DNA from: Heloderma charlesbogerti
Lineage: Eukaryota; Chordata; Lepidosauria; Squamata; Helodermatidae
NCBI GenBank assembly: GCA_026122225.1
Contig: JANEZZ010000523.1
Location: 1 to 64,000, forward strand
DNA: 64,000 nucleotides
Reading direction: 5' to 3'
The translations under genes and the position numbers were made by a program. The notes under the pieces were generated by a model. It was given only the letters and a program-made list of their open reading frames with translations. It did not search any database and was not told where the DNA came from. Numbering within the stretch: the stretch's first letter is position 1; every line of letters starts with the position of its first letter. Below, in pieces: positions 32,285 through 44,124 of this stretch.

Positions 32285-32740
32285 TGCGGGGCTGTCTTTG
32301 AAAATGGTCTAGAAACTTCAGGTGGTCCAAAATAGGGTAATGAGATTGTTAAGGGGGAGTGGTTGATATGATCATATTTCACCAGTGCTCTGTGATCTGC
32401 ATTGGCTGCCACTCTGTTTCTGGGCCTTATTTGAAGTGCTGGTATTAACTTTTAAAGCCTGAAACATCTTGGGGTCAAATTAACTGAAGGATTGTCTCCT
32501 CCCATATATACTGCCTGAACCCTAAGATCATCCTCAGAGGTCCTACTCCAGGTGTCCCCGATGAATGAGGTGGGGTGGGTAGCTACTAAGGAGAGGGCCT
32601 TTTCAGTGGTGGCACCCCAGTTATGGAATGCCCTCCCCAGAGAGGCTTGCCTAGAGCCTACATTATTGTCTTTCCCATGCCAGGTAAAGATGTTGTTTAT
32701 TTTTCCAGGCTTTTTAATAAAAACAACAATAATGATAAAG
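32285..32740 (+). mobile_element. L2 LINE C-terminal remnant
   Basis: Plus-strand frames correspond to the L2 ORF2 end: a CTGCATTGGCTGCCA-like segment near 32398, then KERAFSVVAPQLWNALPREA at about 32594-32653, then 3' UTR. Broken by indels. Confidence 0.75.
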
Positions 32741-32779
32741 AAGAAGAAAGTCAGTGTGGCTAACAGCTAGAGTCAATGT

Positions 32780-33052
32780 CTGGGTTCACACCATATGACA
32801 ACAACCCACCTCAAGGTTGAGATTGGGTTGAATATTGAGTGAGTGTTGAGTGTGGGTTGTCACTGAACCATGGGTTCACAACCTAACAACAATTCATGAG
32901 TTCTCTTCATGCGTTGTTCATGGTTAACAAACCATAGTTTGTTACCACAGCTGGGCTCACACAACGCAGCAACCTACTTTTCAACAACCCATGGTTCAGT
33001 GACAACCCATACTCAGCCTTGAGTGTGGGTTGTTATATTGTATGAACCCAGC
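32780..33052. repeat. Foldback MITE with CTGGGTTCA termini
   Basis: The ends are inverted (CTGGGTTCACACCATATGAC and ATTGTATGAACCCAGC). Interior arms pair too: GGGTTGTCACTGAACCATGG near 32854 with CCATGGTTCAGTGACAACCC near 32990. CAATGT flanks both sides (32774-32779 and 33053-33058). Non-autonomous DNA transposon. Confidence 0.75.
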
Positions 33053-33649
33053 CAATGTGAACCCAGTCTCTACACTGAATTTCATCAGAGTGAGTCTCAT
33101 ACTTAGGAATGGATTTTCACACATGAGACTGACTGTGAAATACTATGCTTATTTACTCAGAATTTCCACTGTATTCAGTGGGATTTACTCCCAGGCACTT
33201 GTGCATAGGGTTGCAGCCTTAAAGTGGTTGGCTTGTTTTAATGGCTTATAAGCTGAATTTATAATATCCACATTGGTCAGAATGCTTGTTCTCAAGACAA
33301 ATGACTCTGATCCACAATGATCAGACGTCACATAAATAGTGTGAGAGAAGTCTTGGTGGCAATTTAAATCTCATGTATGAAAACATTCAGTAATTAGTCA
33401 TCTCTAGAAAGACAGATAATTAGCCAAGGCAAATATCCTTGAACTTGCTGGTGAGACTGGCAGCTAATTTTGTTTTTTAAAAACCTCCTTTTGAAATTGT
33501 CCCACCACAAAGAGATGGTACAATATGACCTCTCCATAACATCCTAATTAGAGCCTAATCATTCAAGCCTTTCCAAGTGAGGAAAAAATGGCATTTGATT
33601 TTTAGTGCTTTACTGGGCCATCCCTGGTCTAGCAAAAGAAAAGGACAGG

Positions 33650-33830
33650 AACATAGGAAGCTGCCTTATCCTGAGTCAGACCATTGGTTCATCTAGCCCA
33701 GTATTGACACTAACTGGCAGTGGCTCTCCAGGGTTTCAGGCAGGAGTTTTTTCAGCCCTACCTGGAGATGCCGGGGATTGAACCTGGGACTCTGCGTGCA
33801 AAGCAGGGGCTCGACCACTGAGTCACATAG
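33650..33830 (-). mobile_element. tRNA-derived SINE with CR1-like 3' end
   Basis: On the minus strand the head reads TGACTCAGTGGTCGAGCC (A box) and CCCAGGTTCAATCCCC (B box). The body contains CACTGCCAGTTAGTGTCAAT. The 3' end is CAGCTTCCTATGTTCC, close to the CR1 3' end at 3941 (CTTCTTATGTTCTC). Other copies lie at 52425-52510 and 60896-61030. Confidence 0.75.
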
Positions 33831-34277
33831 TCTGATAGTGGGCTGACTTTGAACGCACCTCCCCACTGCACATATGTTTCTGCTGACAATCTAGTGCTAT
33901 TGCCCAAACCTGTGTGACATCTTCATGAATCCTCCAAAACGTTGGTGGTTGTGTTCTTTGATGCCCTGGCTCTATCCAATCTCTTTTCCCCACTGAGGGC
34001 CAATTTTGATGTTTTTGTGCTATAGAGAAACAACGATGCAGAAATATATGTATTAAAATGTTATGGGTGATTTTTTTTTAATATTGGGAGGTTGGGATGG
34101 AGCATTTACATGGATATTGAAGGAAAGGTCCAACATGCTTCCCTACAAACCTCATATGGAATATGAAATGTTTATTCCAATGCATGCTTCTTTTAATAGT
34201 CAGAAGGCACCTGAAGGCTCAGCAGCTCTGGGTTTGGTCAGTGCCTAAATCAACGACCACCTGAGAACTCTATGGGA

Positions 34278-34462
34278 AACATCCAACAGGATTTCTCGTT
34301 CCTCCCCTCCCACCTGCACCCCTCCATGCCCCACAGATCTGCCCCTGAGGGCCCCCAAACTCTCTGTAGTGTATGTGGGAGCCATGCAGGGAGGTTCAGG
34401 GGAGGAGGAATCTTTTCCACCAGCTGTGTCCATTTGGACAGCCAACGGACTCAGTTGGATAC
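34278..34462. repeat. GC-rich foldback repeat with ATCCAAC/GTTGGAT ends
   Basis: ATCCAAC near the left end pairs with GTTGGATAC at 34454-34462. The TCCTCCCCTCCC-like left arm pairs with AGGGGAGGAGGAA on the right. Related to 52145-52330. Confidence 0.5.
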
Positions 34463-34521
34463 AAACCAATGTATGCCACCTTGAATTCCATGATATAAAG
34501 AAAGGAGAAGAAATAAGTCAA

Positions 34522-34630
34522 CACATTGGTGCAGGCTCGTGGCTCTGATGTCAGGGGGGCGGTAAATCTGGGTTTCTGTCAGAATCAGTCAGAACTCTAA
34601 AGGAGCTATCCAAGGTGTGGAGACACCAGC
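34522..34630. repeat. Half copy of the 43908 foldback family
   Basis: Shares GTGGCTCTGATG, CAGTCAGAACTCTAAAGGAG and CTATCCAAGGTG with one arm of the palindrome at 43908-44124. The second arm is missing. Confidence 0.6.
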
Positions 34631-34679
34631 CTCCAATGAAACACATATGTTTCTCCATATATATACATATATATATGGA

Positions 34680-36193
34680 AAATGTTATCTTGTAATTAGC
34701 TCTTAATTATGTCCACATATAGGATAATTCCATAGAAGAGGATACTGACCCTGCTTCCTAAAAAGAGGTATTTTGGGGAGACCACTGTCCAAAGTCACAT
34801 CTTTTAATAAGAGTCTTGGAAAGCCCCATGCAAACTTTGGGGTGGGGGCAAATGATACATTCATTTTCCCAAGTCTGCCAACTACAGAAATATCTTGATC
34901 CATTTACTGGTATAAGCGTACATTTGTCATTTAAAGGGCAAAAGTGACCCAATTCGTAGTCATGAGGAATCTGTCACAAATACATATTCTGTCCTTTTAA
35001 CATTTTCCTTCAAGACAAGTTCAACTTCATTTGGTAGTCATGTAAATTGCTCATAGAAAGTACCTTCATATTCATGAGACAAATATGTGTTATTATATTC
35101 CCTCCGCCCTGCAGCCCAGTGGGGGGGAAAAAAAAATTCACTGAAAATGTCGTCTGCACCAAAAGAGACAATTCTGGTTATGAAGTCAAGAGAAATCACT
35201 GACAACTTATCTTGCCAGGTTATCACATGGCATTGTCCTGCAGCTGCACATCAGGGAGTGTATTATTATTCCCGAAGGAAGCAACACTCAAAAACAAATC
35301 TGTGCGTCTGCCTGCAAATGCCTGTCACCAGGCATCTGAGTGCCATGGCATTTTAATTTATAATTGTTGCCATATTTTAAAGGAAACATCCTGGTGTGCT
35401 TCCTCTAAACTCTCAGGCTGGATTCAGACAGCGCCTGGATTTTGTTCTCAAAAAAATGTGAAGATGCACATGGCAGTTAGCTTTCCGTAAATTGTGTCTG
35501 GCATTGTGGCCATCCAGGCCTCCCTTTACTGTTCTGGTGAAGGGGGAATTCACAATGCATTCGAGTTGGGGGGTACCTCTCCTGCTGCTGGCTGAAACCT
35601 GACACACTGCAGGGAGCTGGTGGATATTAGATATGCACAAATTTCTCAGTTTTGGTTTTTCATTTTCCCTGTCTTAAATTTATTTTCTCTTCTTTCCACT
35701 TCCTTTTTAAAGTCCACGTGAAAACTTGCACATGTTTTGTGTGTGCTTCTGTGGATGTGGGCATTTTTGTGTGCACCTCCCCTGATGTGTACGTTCATCG
35801 CAACATTCGGAGAAGTGCGAGTACGGAAGGATACTTGCGTTTCGCTTTGGGTCTTGGCTCAGGAAGTGGAAATTTGGTTTGCATTAAAATGCAAATCAAA
35901 TGAATTTCTCCCCTACCTCTAGTGGATACCCTATTAAGGGGTTGGGTGATGAGAAGGCCTGGGCTGGTCATCTGCAGCAAGCAGAAAATAGAATTGCTGG
36001 CTAGATATAGGGAAGGTTGTGAGGTTTAGAGAAAAAACACAAAAGGGGGCAAAATGGCCAGATAATGCCAGGAGGCAAATACGCCAAGGAACTTAGTTCC
36101 AGTCTTTGGCTGAAAGGGGTTTGACAGAATCTGATTCTCCTTATGCAGAGCCCATGTACAGCTGGTCTACAGAGCCCTATTACAATGGGATAT
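34680..36193. other. Intronic stretch, no gene recognised
   Basis: No recognised transposon or exon. An (AT)n stretch lies just before, at 34655-34678. Confidence 0.4.
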
Positions 36194-36763
36194 TGTCAGA
36201 AATGGATCATCCTTTCCCCTTCGCAATTAACACCACAAGGAGACAAAGCTTCAGGCTAATACTACTTTATTTTGCTAGAGACTAGCTTCTTTACAAATGC
36301 AGATTCTAGGAAACTCTCAGACTGCCTCAGGCTTCTGAGTAGAGGAGACAAACTGGAGGGTGGTGAAGCTGCTGCCAGTTTGGGCGTGAACTTCACTGCC
36401 AGACTGGCTTCGCAGTGAATGCCCCTCCCTTAAGGTGGCTCCCTCCTATGCTGGCTTCCAAGAGCGGCTATCCTGGCAGAGCATCTGAGCTCTGCCCCTA
36501 ACTTTTCTTGCTTTGCTTTGTGACACGCCCTAGAGTCTCTCAAGTCACGCCCCTATTCCTCCTTGGAACCTTGAGTTATGGTGGAGGGTGGGGGCAGGAA
36601 CCCAGCCTGGGCCACCTGTTTGTCAAAGTCTTTAGAAGGATCTCTCCCAGTGGCTTGTCTCACTAGGGGGGTCCCTCCCTGGCCTGTGATCTAGCTACTC
36701 CAACTCTGATTCTGAATCAGAGCTGTCAAGACATCTGAAGGTGCCTGGACTCATCCCCTGACA
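36194..36763 (-). mobile_element. Solo LTR (570 bp)
   Basis: The termini are TGTCAGAAAT at the left and CCCCTGACA at the right, the TG..CA inverted ends of a long terminal repeat. The flanks GATAT (36189-36193) and GTTAT (36764-36768) match at four of five bases. On the minus strand an AATAAA polyadenylation signal lies about 75 bases from the LTR 3' end, as ACTTTATTTTGC on the plus strand, which sets the orientation. No internal retroelement sequence is adjacent. Confidence 0.7.
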
Positions 36764-36854
36764 GTTATGAAGAAAGGCAAAGGTCACGAGGACCCAGGGA
36801 TTTCCTGTTTTGTGTTGGAATTACTCCTAGAATAAATTAAGAGAGCAGTACATG

Positions 36855-36910
36855 CTATGGTCCATGGGGTCACGAAGAGTCGGACACGACTGAACGACTG
36901 AACAACAACA
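36855..36910 (+). mobile_element. BovB 3' tip, 56 bp, with target duplication
   Basis: Only the last 56 bases of BovB are present, from CTATGGTCCATGGGGTCACG to GACTGAACGACTGAACAACAACA-type tail. ACATG flanks both ends (36850-36854 and 36911-36915). This is an extremely 5'-truncated genuine insertion. Confidence 0.85.
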
Positions 36911-36914
36911 ACAT

Positions 36915-37015
36915 GTAAGGGCAGCCTGCCACAACCTGAGACTCTCCAGTTGTGTTGGGCTACAACTCCCATAATTCCCAGCCAACATGGCCATTGGCTG
37001 TGTTAGGGAATGTAA
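36915..37015. repeat. Foldback MITE, 'CTACAACTCCCA' family, partial
   Basis: Contains GGGCTACAACTCCCATAATTCCCAGCC and GGCCATTGGCTG in segments, resembling one arm and the loop of the element at 46702. The second arm is lost. Confidence 0.5.
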
Positions 37016-38829
37016 GTGGCTTAGACAGCACTGTAAATCAGGCTGACTATCAGTAACATTGAAATAACTGTAGGAAGAAGTCTGATGGAGATATTGTCCC
37101 CTAATATTTTATGAAAGAGCTAAAAACATAATCCTCAGTCTGGGTGGTTATAACAATCCATCACCATTGCCTTTGGTCAGTTGACCTATATGGAGAAAGT
37201 GGAAGGGTCTGTGGCTACAAGGGCAATTGAGGGGCTGCTGTATCTGCAGCCATAGCTATAGACTAGTTTTAGAGCCCCTTCTCTGAACAGCTGTTGCTTT
37301 CGCATCTTAGGTGGACTCAGATGAGCCACTACCTTTGACGGTCATTTCAGAATTACCAGAGAGGGTTGAACACCCTGACATGCATTTTAGAGCATTCAGA
37401 CAAGCCCTCTCCATGCCCTCACAATCTCTTTGTGGATAATCACCACATTATCCGTTTTGTTTTTAAATGGTTATCTTAAAGTGGTTATTTATCTTTATTT
37501 TGGACTCAGCAGGTAAATGTTTCTCTAGCGTTAACTGTTGATGGTAACTCATGGAGACAACTGTCAGTGAGGCTTGGACTGGGAAGCATGTTAAGCAATC
37601 AGGGTCTCAAAGTGTCAAGATGGATCCTCACACATGGGGCTCCCTTCTGATTTAAGATAGTTTTAACTCCTCTGGTCAATAGGCACAAATGGCTAAAATG
37701 ACACCTTCAGATATCCTCAAACATGCAACAGGAACTCTTTCTGTGACCCATGATACTTACTCCAGCTACTTTGCGTGGTGTATGAGTACCATATTAGTTT
37801 TCAGGATTGTGCCCATTAATATTGGAAAATAAATTGTGGTTTCATATTATTCACGCTTTCTTTTTGCCCATAAAACATATATTTTCATGCCGAGATTGGT
37901 GTGTAAGCACAAAAGGTTCCAGTAATCAATCATTCTTCTAACTCTGAATGTGCCAGTTTGCATGTGACAGACTGTGGAATTGTTATGGGCCACGGTTTTG
38001 CTGTACAGAATATATACACATGCAGATTTAGTGCCAAAAAGTTTAAACTATTATCTTTACTTGTTGGTGGGTTTTAGAGCACCCCTTTATTTGCACTATT
38101 CTCTGTTTTCTCCCCAGTTTTTCCATGTAACACATTTTGCTTTTCAATGCAACACATTTTGCTTTTCAATGCATCTAATCCTCAGAAACAGTTCCAATGC
38201 AATGTCTGGCATCATTTTCAATTAAACGTTGACACTGCAAAATCTTTCTTCATTGCTGTGTGAATGTTCTTCATGGTCTGGCTATCACTCTACATAGCAG
38301 TGCTTCGGAACAAAATAATATCTATGCATAAATTAATGCATTAGTGAAAAATATGGAATGTGGCTAAATGTATGCATGATCTCATCTCCAAAGGAAATAT
38401 ATCCTTCTGGCACTGCCGGGTGAGCTTGACATTTCTGGATGCTGAGAAATGTGTTTTTTAATGATATTGCCCTGCTTTGTGCAGTGGGGCAGAAATGATC
38501 TTTAAATCAGGCTCACACAACTGTGACCGACCAAACTAAACACAGCTCACCAGCCATTTACTGTGGCCTGCCAGATGCTTGACAACCCCCGGTTCTAGCC
38601 CAGCGGTAAAAACAGGACATTTATTGAGCCCTGGTGGCTGCATTCAGCTTGGTGGGTCACATGTTGTGCAGGCTGCTTCTGAAGCATCATATGACATAAA
38701 AAGGGACCATGTCTTGCATTAAAAAGTGAAGAGCATTTCTAGTGGAATTGCATTTCAGTTCTAAGCACACGCTTATATGCGAACGTGTCCTATTCACCCA
38801 TCTGAGCAATTGAACAACTGTATGCCCTC
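37016..38829. other. Intronic stretch, no gene recognised
   Basis: Unique AT-rich DNA. A direct repeat AACACATTTTGCTTTTCAATGC occurs twice in tandem at about 38130-38172, given here in outline. Nothing else is recognised. Confidence 0.4.
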
Positions 38830-38837
38830 CGTAAGCC

Positions 38838-39187
38838 TAGGGATGTTGAAGGAATTCGTCCTGGGATAGAACTTACTGAGCTTTCATCAGCTCGACCCCC
38901 TAGACTTCAGGTCATTTCCCATGAGCTGGCCCAACTCAATCAGCATCAAGTTGGGCCAGTTCATAGATCTAACTTTTTAAAAAAATATTGCGTAAATAGA
39001 AATGTTTGCAAATTGCACCCACAATTTCCACAAATTGCAGCTGTAATTTCTATTTAAGCATCCCCCCCCCCCCGCAGTTTTCCGGAAAAACCCATGGCTT
39101 GGCTCGCAAATACAAGCTGGGTCAAGGGCATTGTGGAAATCCGGCAAGCCCCAAAAGGGCCGGATTTCTGGGTGACTGACATCCCTA
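38838..39187. mobile_element. hAT-type non-autonomous element (350 bp)
   Basis: The termini TAGGGATGT and ACATCCCTA are perfect inverted repeats and fit the YARRG start of hAT elements. The flanks CGTAAGCC (38830-38837) and CTTAAGCC (39188-39195) match at seven of eight bases, as expected of an 8-bp hAT target duplication. No transposase is present. A poly-C run lies at about 39062-39073. Confidence 0.8.
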
Positions 39188-39195
39188 CTTAAGCC

Positions 39196-40314
39196 TACTG
39201 GGCAAGGATGGGACTGCTCCCAAGTCTCTCTACATTGGGGTGATATCAGAACCCCTATGCACCAACAGTGCAAGAGCCAAATGGTGGGCAGAGTGTGTGG
39301 GGCACAGAACTTAGGAATTCTGTGATTCTAATTCTGACTCAAGGTGTATGTAGGCATTTGCTTGCACAAACATACACCTAAATTGGGAAGGGGACAAGTT
39401 GCACATGCAAGCCCCTCCCCCAAATTTCCCCATGTCCCTGGCTGCAATTGAGATATTTGTGAGTTGAGTGCAAAGGCCTGAAGATGGCTTTTAAGCACAT
39501 CTGCGCCCCGCTGTGCGTGCTAACAAATCAGGAACCTGCCTTATCAGGGTTTCCAATCACGGGAGCTTTGGAATCACATTCAGCCAAACGTGCTTACAAA
39601 GCCCTCTTCAGACAGCAGCTGGGAGCACAGAGACATCGGAGGGTGAGGCGTATGTGCGTGTCTATGTCCCCCTCCCCACTTTAGCCCTACATGAATGCCT
39701 GCATGGAACTTCTGTCTATAGCCAATCATGGCACACCACCAGGGCTATATATGCCTTAGCGAGGAAACGGTAATCCCATATTAGCCCAGCGAAGACAGAG
39801 AAAAATACATGCAAACTTTAAAATAATTGCAACGGGGGGGGGGGAATCAAATTAGCGTTAGAAACGACATAGTAGAAGTTGCACTGTCCAGCTCAGTGCA
39901 AAATTGTTCCCCCCCCATCTTTTCATATCCAGTTGTTGGACTGGCCTTATTACAGGACAGCTGGAGTGACCACTCCATTCACTGCCAAAGGCCCCATGTG
40001 CTTGCTGAGGCCTCTTCCCAGGCTCTGAGCAGCCATACTCCAACCAAACAGGTAGTGACCTGTTTTCATTTCCTGTCGGATCAGAGCATAGCCATTCCTG
40101 TTCCCAGAGCCTTGGAAGAGGCTTCCGCAGCCAGCACGGGCTATTTGAAGGCCTCATGAAGCCCAATCATATGTCTGTCTCCTCTCCTATGACTTCCACT
40201 GTGCTCAATGGGTCTTACTCTTATATAAGTGTGCACAGGATTGCAGCCAGTTAGCTGAAGGGTGGTGGGCAGCATGGAGGAGCAGCCAAATCCTAGAGTG
40301 GGGTGGGGAGGGAG
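39196..40314. other. Intronic stretch, no gene recognised
   Basis: Short frames only. A poly-G run lies at 39835-39843. I see no exon or known repeat. Confidence 0.4.
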
Positions 40315-40777
40315 CATGTGTGTGTGTATGCGAGAGAGAGAGGGAGACAGAGACAGAGAGACAGAGTTGTGGAGGGAGTAGTTGGGGGCAGAGGGAGTGT
40401 GTGTGTGTTTGGGAGACAGAGAGAGAGGGGAGTTGCAGAGGGAGTGGTTGGGGGCAGAGGGTGTGTGCGTGTGCGTGTGTGAGAGAGAGAGGAATTGCAG
40501 AGGGAGTGGTTGGGGCAGAGGGAGTGTGTGTGTGTGTGTGTGCGCGCGCGCGCATGAGAGAGAGAGAGAGACAGACAGAAGTTGCAGAGGGAATGATTGG
40601 GCAGCAGAGGGAGTGTGTGTGAGAGAGAGGGAGAGAGAGAGAGAGAGTAGTTGCAGAGGGAGTGGTTGGGGGCAGAGGCAGTGTGTGTGTGTGTGTGTGG
40701 TGTGTGTGTGTGTTTGGGAGACAGAGAGAGAGGGGAGTTGCAGAGGGAGTGGTAGGGGGCAAAGGGGTATGTGTGTG

Positions 40778-40812
<35 letters not shown>

Positions 40813-40841
40813 TTGCAGAGGGAGTGGTAGGGGGCAAAGGG

Positions 40842-40888
<47 letters not shown>

Positions 40889-40920
40889 GAGTTGGGGGTA
40901 GAGGGAGTGTGTGTGTCAGG
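40315..40920. repeat. Higher-order satellite with embedded (GT)n and (GA)n
   Basis: About eight units of 61-90 bases each start with TTGCAGAGGGAGTGGTTGGG or a variant (near 40367, 40432, 40493, 40581, 40650, 40737, 40813, 40892). Each continues with GGCAGAGGGAGTGTGTG and a GA run. Unit length varies with the microsatellite lengths. One unit has (GT)n passing into GCGCGCGCGC (about 40525-40552), a sequence prone to Z-DNA. The 200-274 residue frames on both strands are low-complexity artefacts. Confidence 0.9.
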
Positions 40921-41399
40921 GCTGGAGGTGGAGGAACTGGGGGGCAGAGTTAGGGTATCCCCCAATGTTAAGACAGTTGTTCTACTTCAAATAAAGCATC
41001 ATTGGCTGCTGCACATACAGCAGCTTTGTGGTTGCAATATATGGAGATGTGGAGAAGAAAGAACCAATGTGGAGAAGAAAGGACTGATAAGTGGTAGTTA
41101 TATCTTTAGCGCTTATGTGAGATGCTTCTCCCCACTTTTTGTTTTTAACTGTAGCTGGCTGAAACAATTACAGGAAGTCAGTATACCTTTATCTCTAGAA
41201 CATTAAAAAATTAGAATTCAGCAATCCATTTTTTTTCAAAACATGATCATGAAATGTCCGTTATTAGAAGGTCTGGCAGATTTTGGGCAGGTCTCTCACT
41301 GGACTCAGTCATGGAGCAGGAACGTATGCAAAAGCTGAAGACTGCTGGTGCACCAACAATAGGCAGGAATGTCTGAAGTTCAATGCTTGCTTTGGATAT

Positions 41400-43200
41400 T
41401 ATCTCATCCAGCTTGTTGTTTGGAGGTCAGTTTACTGATGGAAAAGCTGACAGAAGTATCACATATAACAAATGACCAACATAAGGAAAGCAGAGGTTCC
41501 AGGTAGGAAAGAGACTGAGAATGCTCAGATAATACTTGAATATTTAACAGAATCATCACCCTTTGAAGGTGATCATCAGCTACAAAGTATCTGAAGAATG
41601 GATGCATCAGCAGGCATCAATGCTGACATAGCTAAGGAACTCGGCCAACAGATAATTAAAAAAAAAATGATTGTAAAGGCTGCCAAAGATATTCCTCTTA
41701 AACAAAAGGACAAAATTGTACCACTATGTACAAAGCAAACATCTAGAGGGGTGATCAAACAATTGGACTCTGTTCCAGAGATTCTTCTTCACTGCCAAAT
41801 CCAGAAGCATTTCTGAAGAAGATTGCTTCAGACACAAATTGTGCTCATACATGGCATCCTTCCTTGTTTGTCCCAGCACTTCCTTTTCTGAAAACCAAAG
41901 AAACCTGAACATCTTCATGCTGTTAGAAGAATATGTCAGACAGACAATACTATAGTATGTAGGCCAGCAAGTGGAGTGATGTTCGTGCTGGATTGTGGAG
42001 CGTTCCTACATAGAATCCGATGAACTGTGTATGCATCATTTTCAGCCATCATGGAACTCTGTGTGCACAAATATCACCCAGGAGCTACAATAGGGTTTGA
42101 TGGATAATACAAATGGAATCAAGGTTATGGCACATACCAGCAAATCTAGAAGAGTTGGTCGAGAAATAATCTTCGCTAACAAAATGAAGCTGAAGCTCAA
42201 CGAACAAGAATGCTTTTTAAGCAAATCAAACAAACAACCATTCATCGGTGCTCTTACAATGCATCTGAAGGACAAGGGATTTACAGCTAGTGGGGATTAT
42301 GATTATTTGATTATTCCAACAGCTGTCAATCTAGCCCAGTCCAATTACGCTAGCTTTGTAGGAGATGACACCAAACTGTTCATCCTGCTTTTTTTTTCAT
42401 GCCACGCCGCCACCACATCAAGCCAGACATATTTGCATTTCCAGAGCCAAACAAAGGAGGGGTACCATAGGCTTGGAACATTAAAAATGTTCAACAACAG
42501 CTTGGTTAAGAAATAACCAAACCATTACTATTTGCACGTGCCATCCTTGGTTGTGATGCAAAGTCCAGGGCTTTTAATGGATTTGGGGAAGGACCTAGTG
42601 CACATACTGATGGTCAGTAGTGATTTCAAAAAGAAGCACTGCTGCTGCTTCTCCAAGATTCTTCTCAGGCTACCATTACTGCAGCTGGTGGGAGAGCTCT
42701 AGGAATCCTGCACTGTGCTCCACCTGAAATAACAGTGGCTGAATATCACCAAATATTTTCTGAGAAAGGGGCTAGTTCTTCGTCACTTGTTTGGCCTGAC
42801 CAAGTGCTTCCAATGTCTGCTGCTATGAAATACCACAGCTTGAGGGTGTGTTACCAGGTAGAGGTGTGGACTGGGAAGAACATTTCAAGCATGAATGTAC
42901 TGTGAGTGAGGATGGAAGGACATGATGGTATGTTGGTATGGATGGAAGGACATGATGGAAGGACATGATGGCATGGATGGAAGAACATGATGGTATGGAT
43001 GGAAGGACATGATGGTATCGATGGAAGGACATGATGGTATGGGTGGAAGGACATGATGGAAGGACATGATGGTATGGATGGAAGGACATGATGGAAGGAC
43101 ATGATGGTATGGATGGAAGGACATGATGGAAGGACATGATTGGTTCCCAACCATGACAGATCTTCCACCAACTCCTCAATTGTATGTCAAGTGTTTAAAG
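41400..43200 (+). pseudogene. Decayed copy of a dispersed 'GDDTKLF' protein family
   Basis: Several plus-strand frames appear in the order of a large dispersed animal family that I recall only as uncharacterised. They are MDASAGINADIAKELGQQII (41598), then a frame at 42097-42516 with GIKVMAHTSKSRRVGREIIF, FLSKSNKQPFIGALTMHL and LAQSNYASFVGDDTKLFILL (compare a usual GDDTDLLVLL), then a GCD-like segment near 42550, FSEKGASSSSLVWPDQVLP near 42760, and KYHSLRV near 42830. Frameshifts and stops separate them. After the minisatellite at 42900 the frame resumes with PTMTDLPPTP. The original looks like a PIN/NYN-like acidic-motif protein that spreads with mobile DNA. Assignment is from memory. It is not a GRM1 exon. 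Confidence 0.45.
42900..43145. repeat. Minisatellite, GGAAGGACATGATGGTATGGAT units
   Basis: Units of 22 bases (GATGGAAGGACATGATGGTAT) alternate with 14-base short units (GGAAGGACATGATG) and repeat about 11-13 times. The array interrupts the decayed coding relic. Reverse-strand frames of repeated Pro, Ser, His and Ile are artefacts. Confidence 0.92.
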
Positions 43201-43907
43201 CCAGAGGCTGTTTGAATACCACTGACTGTTAACATCTGCAGGCATTAATACTGATAGAGCAAAGGAAATGTACACAAGTAGCTTTAGACGTATTAGTTTT
43301 TTGTTTTGTTTTTCATAATGGTTGTGCTGATAATAGAGGCACAAATGACCCTATTAAATGTTTCAGTGTTTGAAACCCTAATTTACCCCCAAAGGGGCAG
43401 GTCATTTGACCCCATAGAAATGGAGATACCACAGTGTCTAGGGACTATTACATTTCCGCCATTTCCAGTAACAACTGGAGTTGACTAAAACCCATGTCAC
43501 ATCAAGCCGGATGGCACAACTTTTAGTACATTGTTTCTTATGCGAGTCTGATCATTCTCTGAAAAAACTGAACTCTGTTGCAATTATTTTTAAGTTTAAC
43601 CTTATCTTTACTGGGCATGCTGTCCTCATGTCCATAGAACAGCACCATTAAGAGCTTGGTGAAAGGCATTTTTTCCCCCACAACCAGCAAAGGGAAAAGG
43701 GCATATTGCTAACACTTTTCTTCTCAGTGTGCTTATAGGTTCCTCCATCAGGACTCCAAGTACAAACAGCCCCCCACCCCCGGGAATCCTAGCTTCAGTG
43801 CTGCAATGGGGACTGCAGTGACATAGGTAAGTCAGGGAAGGTGAGCTATGCCTAAACATGGGATTCCTGAACACCCTCCCTCCCTCAACATGAGCACCCC
43901 AAGGAGT
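43201..43907. other. Intronic stretch, no gene recognised
   Basis: No known repeat identified. It may include the 3' part of the preceding relic. Confidence 0.4.
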
Positions 43908-44124
43908 GGAGGCTGGTGGCTCCAATTTCGGTGGGGCTGTGAATCCATTCCAGGTTCAGTCAGAACCAGCCAGAACTCTAAAGTAGCTAGCTATACAAGG
44001 TGCTGAACCCATTTTGGGGGGAAGTGTTCAGCACCTTGGATAGCTCCTTTGGAGTTGTGGCTGGTTCAGACTGAAACCCAGAATGGATTCACAACTGTAC
44101 TGAAATCGGGGCCACCAGGCTCTG
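43908..44124. repeat. Long palindromic foldback element
   Basis: Arms of about 100 bases pair: GGCTGGTGGCTCCAATTTCG at the left with CGGGGCCACCAGGCTCTG at the right, and AGGTGCTGAACCC (near 43999) with GTTCAGCACCTTGGATAGC (near 44028). Interior shared words include CAGAACTCTAAAG. Related arms occur at 34522-34630 and 52527-52770. Confidence 0.85.

Noticed and set aside
40141..41206. Frames of 210-274 residues on both strands (Ser/Leu/Thr/His or Cys/Val/Arg/Glu rich)
   Set aside because: They are translations of GT/GA repeats. The same DNA is open on both strands and shows no domain or codon structure.
42900..43145. CRISPR-like array (regular repeats with spacers)
   Set aside because: This is a vertebrate genome, units are contiguous with no unique spacers, and no cas genes exist here.
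42823..43179. Three overlapping minus-strand frames with repeated Pro-Ser-His-Ile
   Set aside because: All three frames are open because the 22/14-bp minisatellite lacks stops. No real protein signal.
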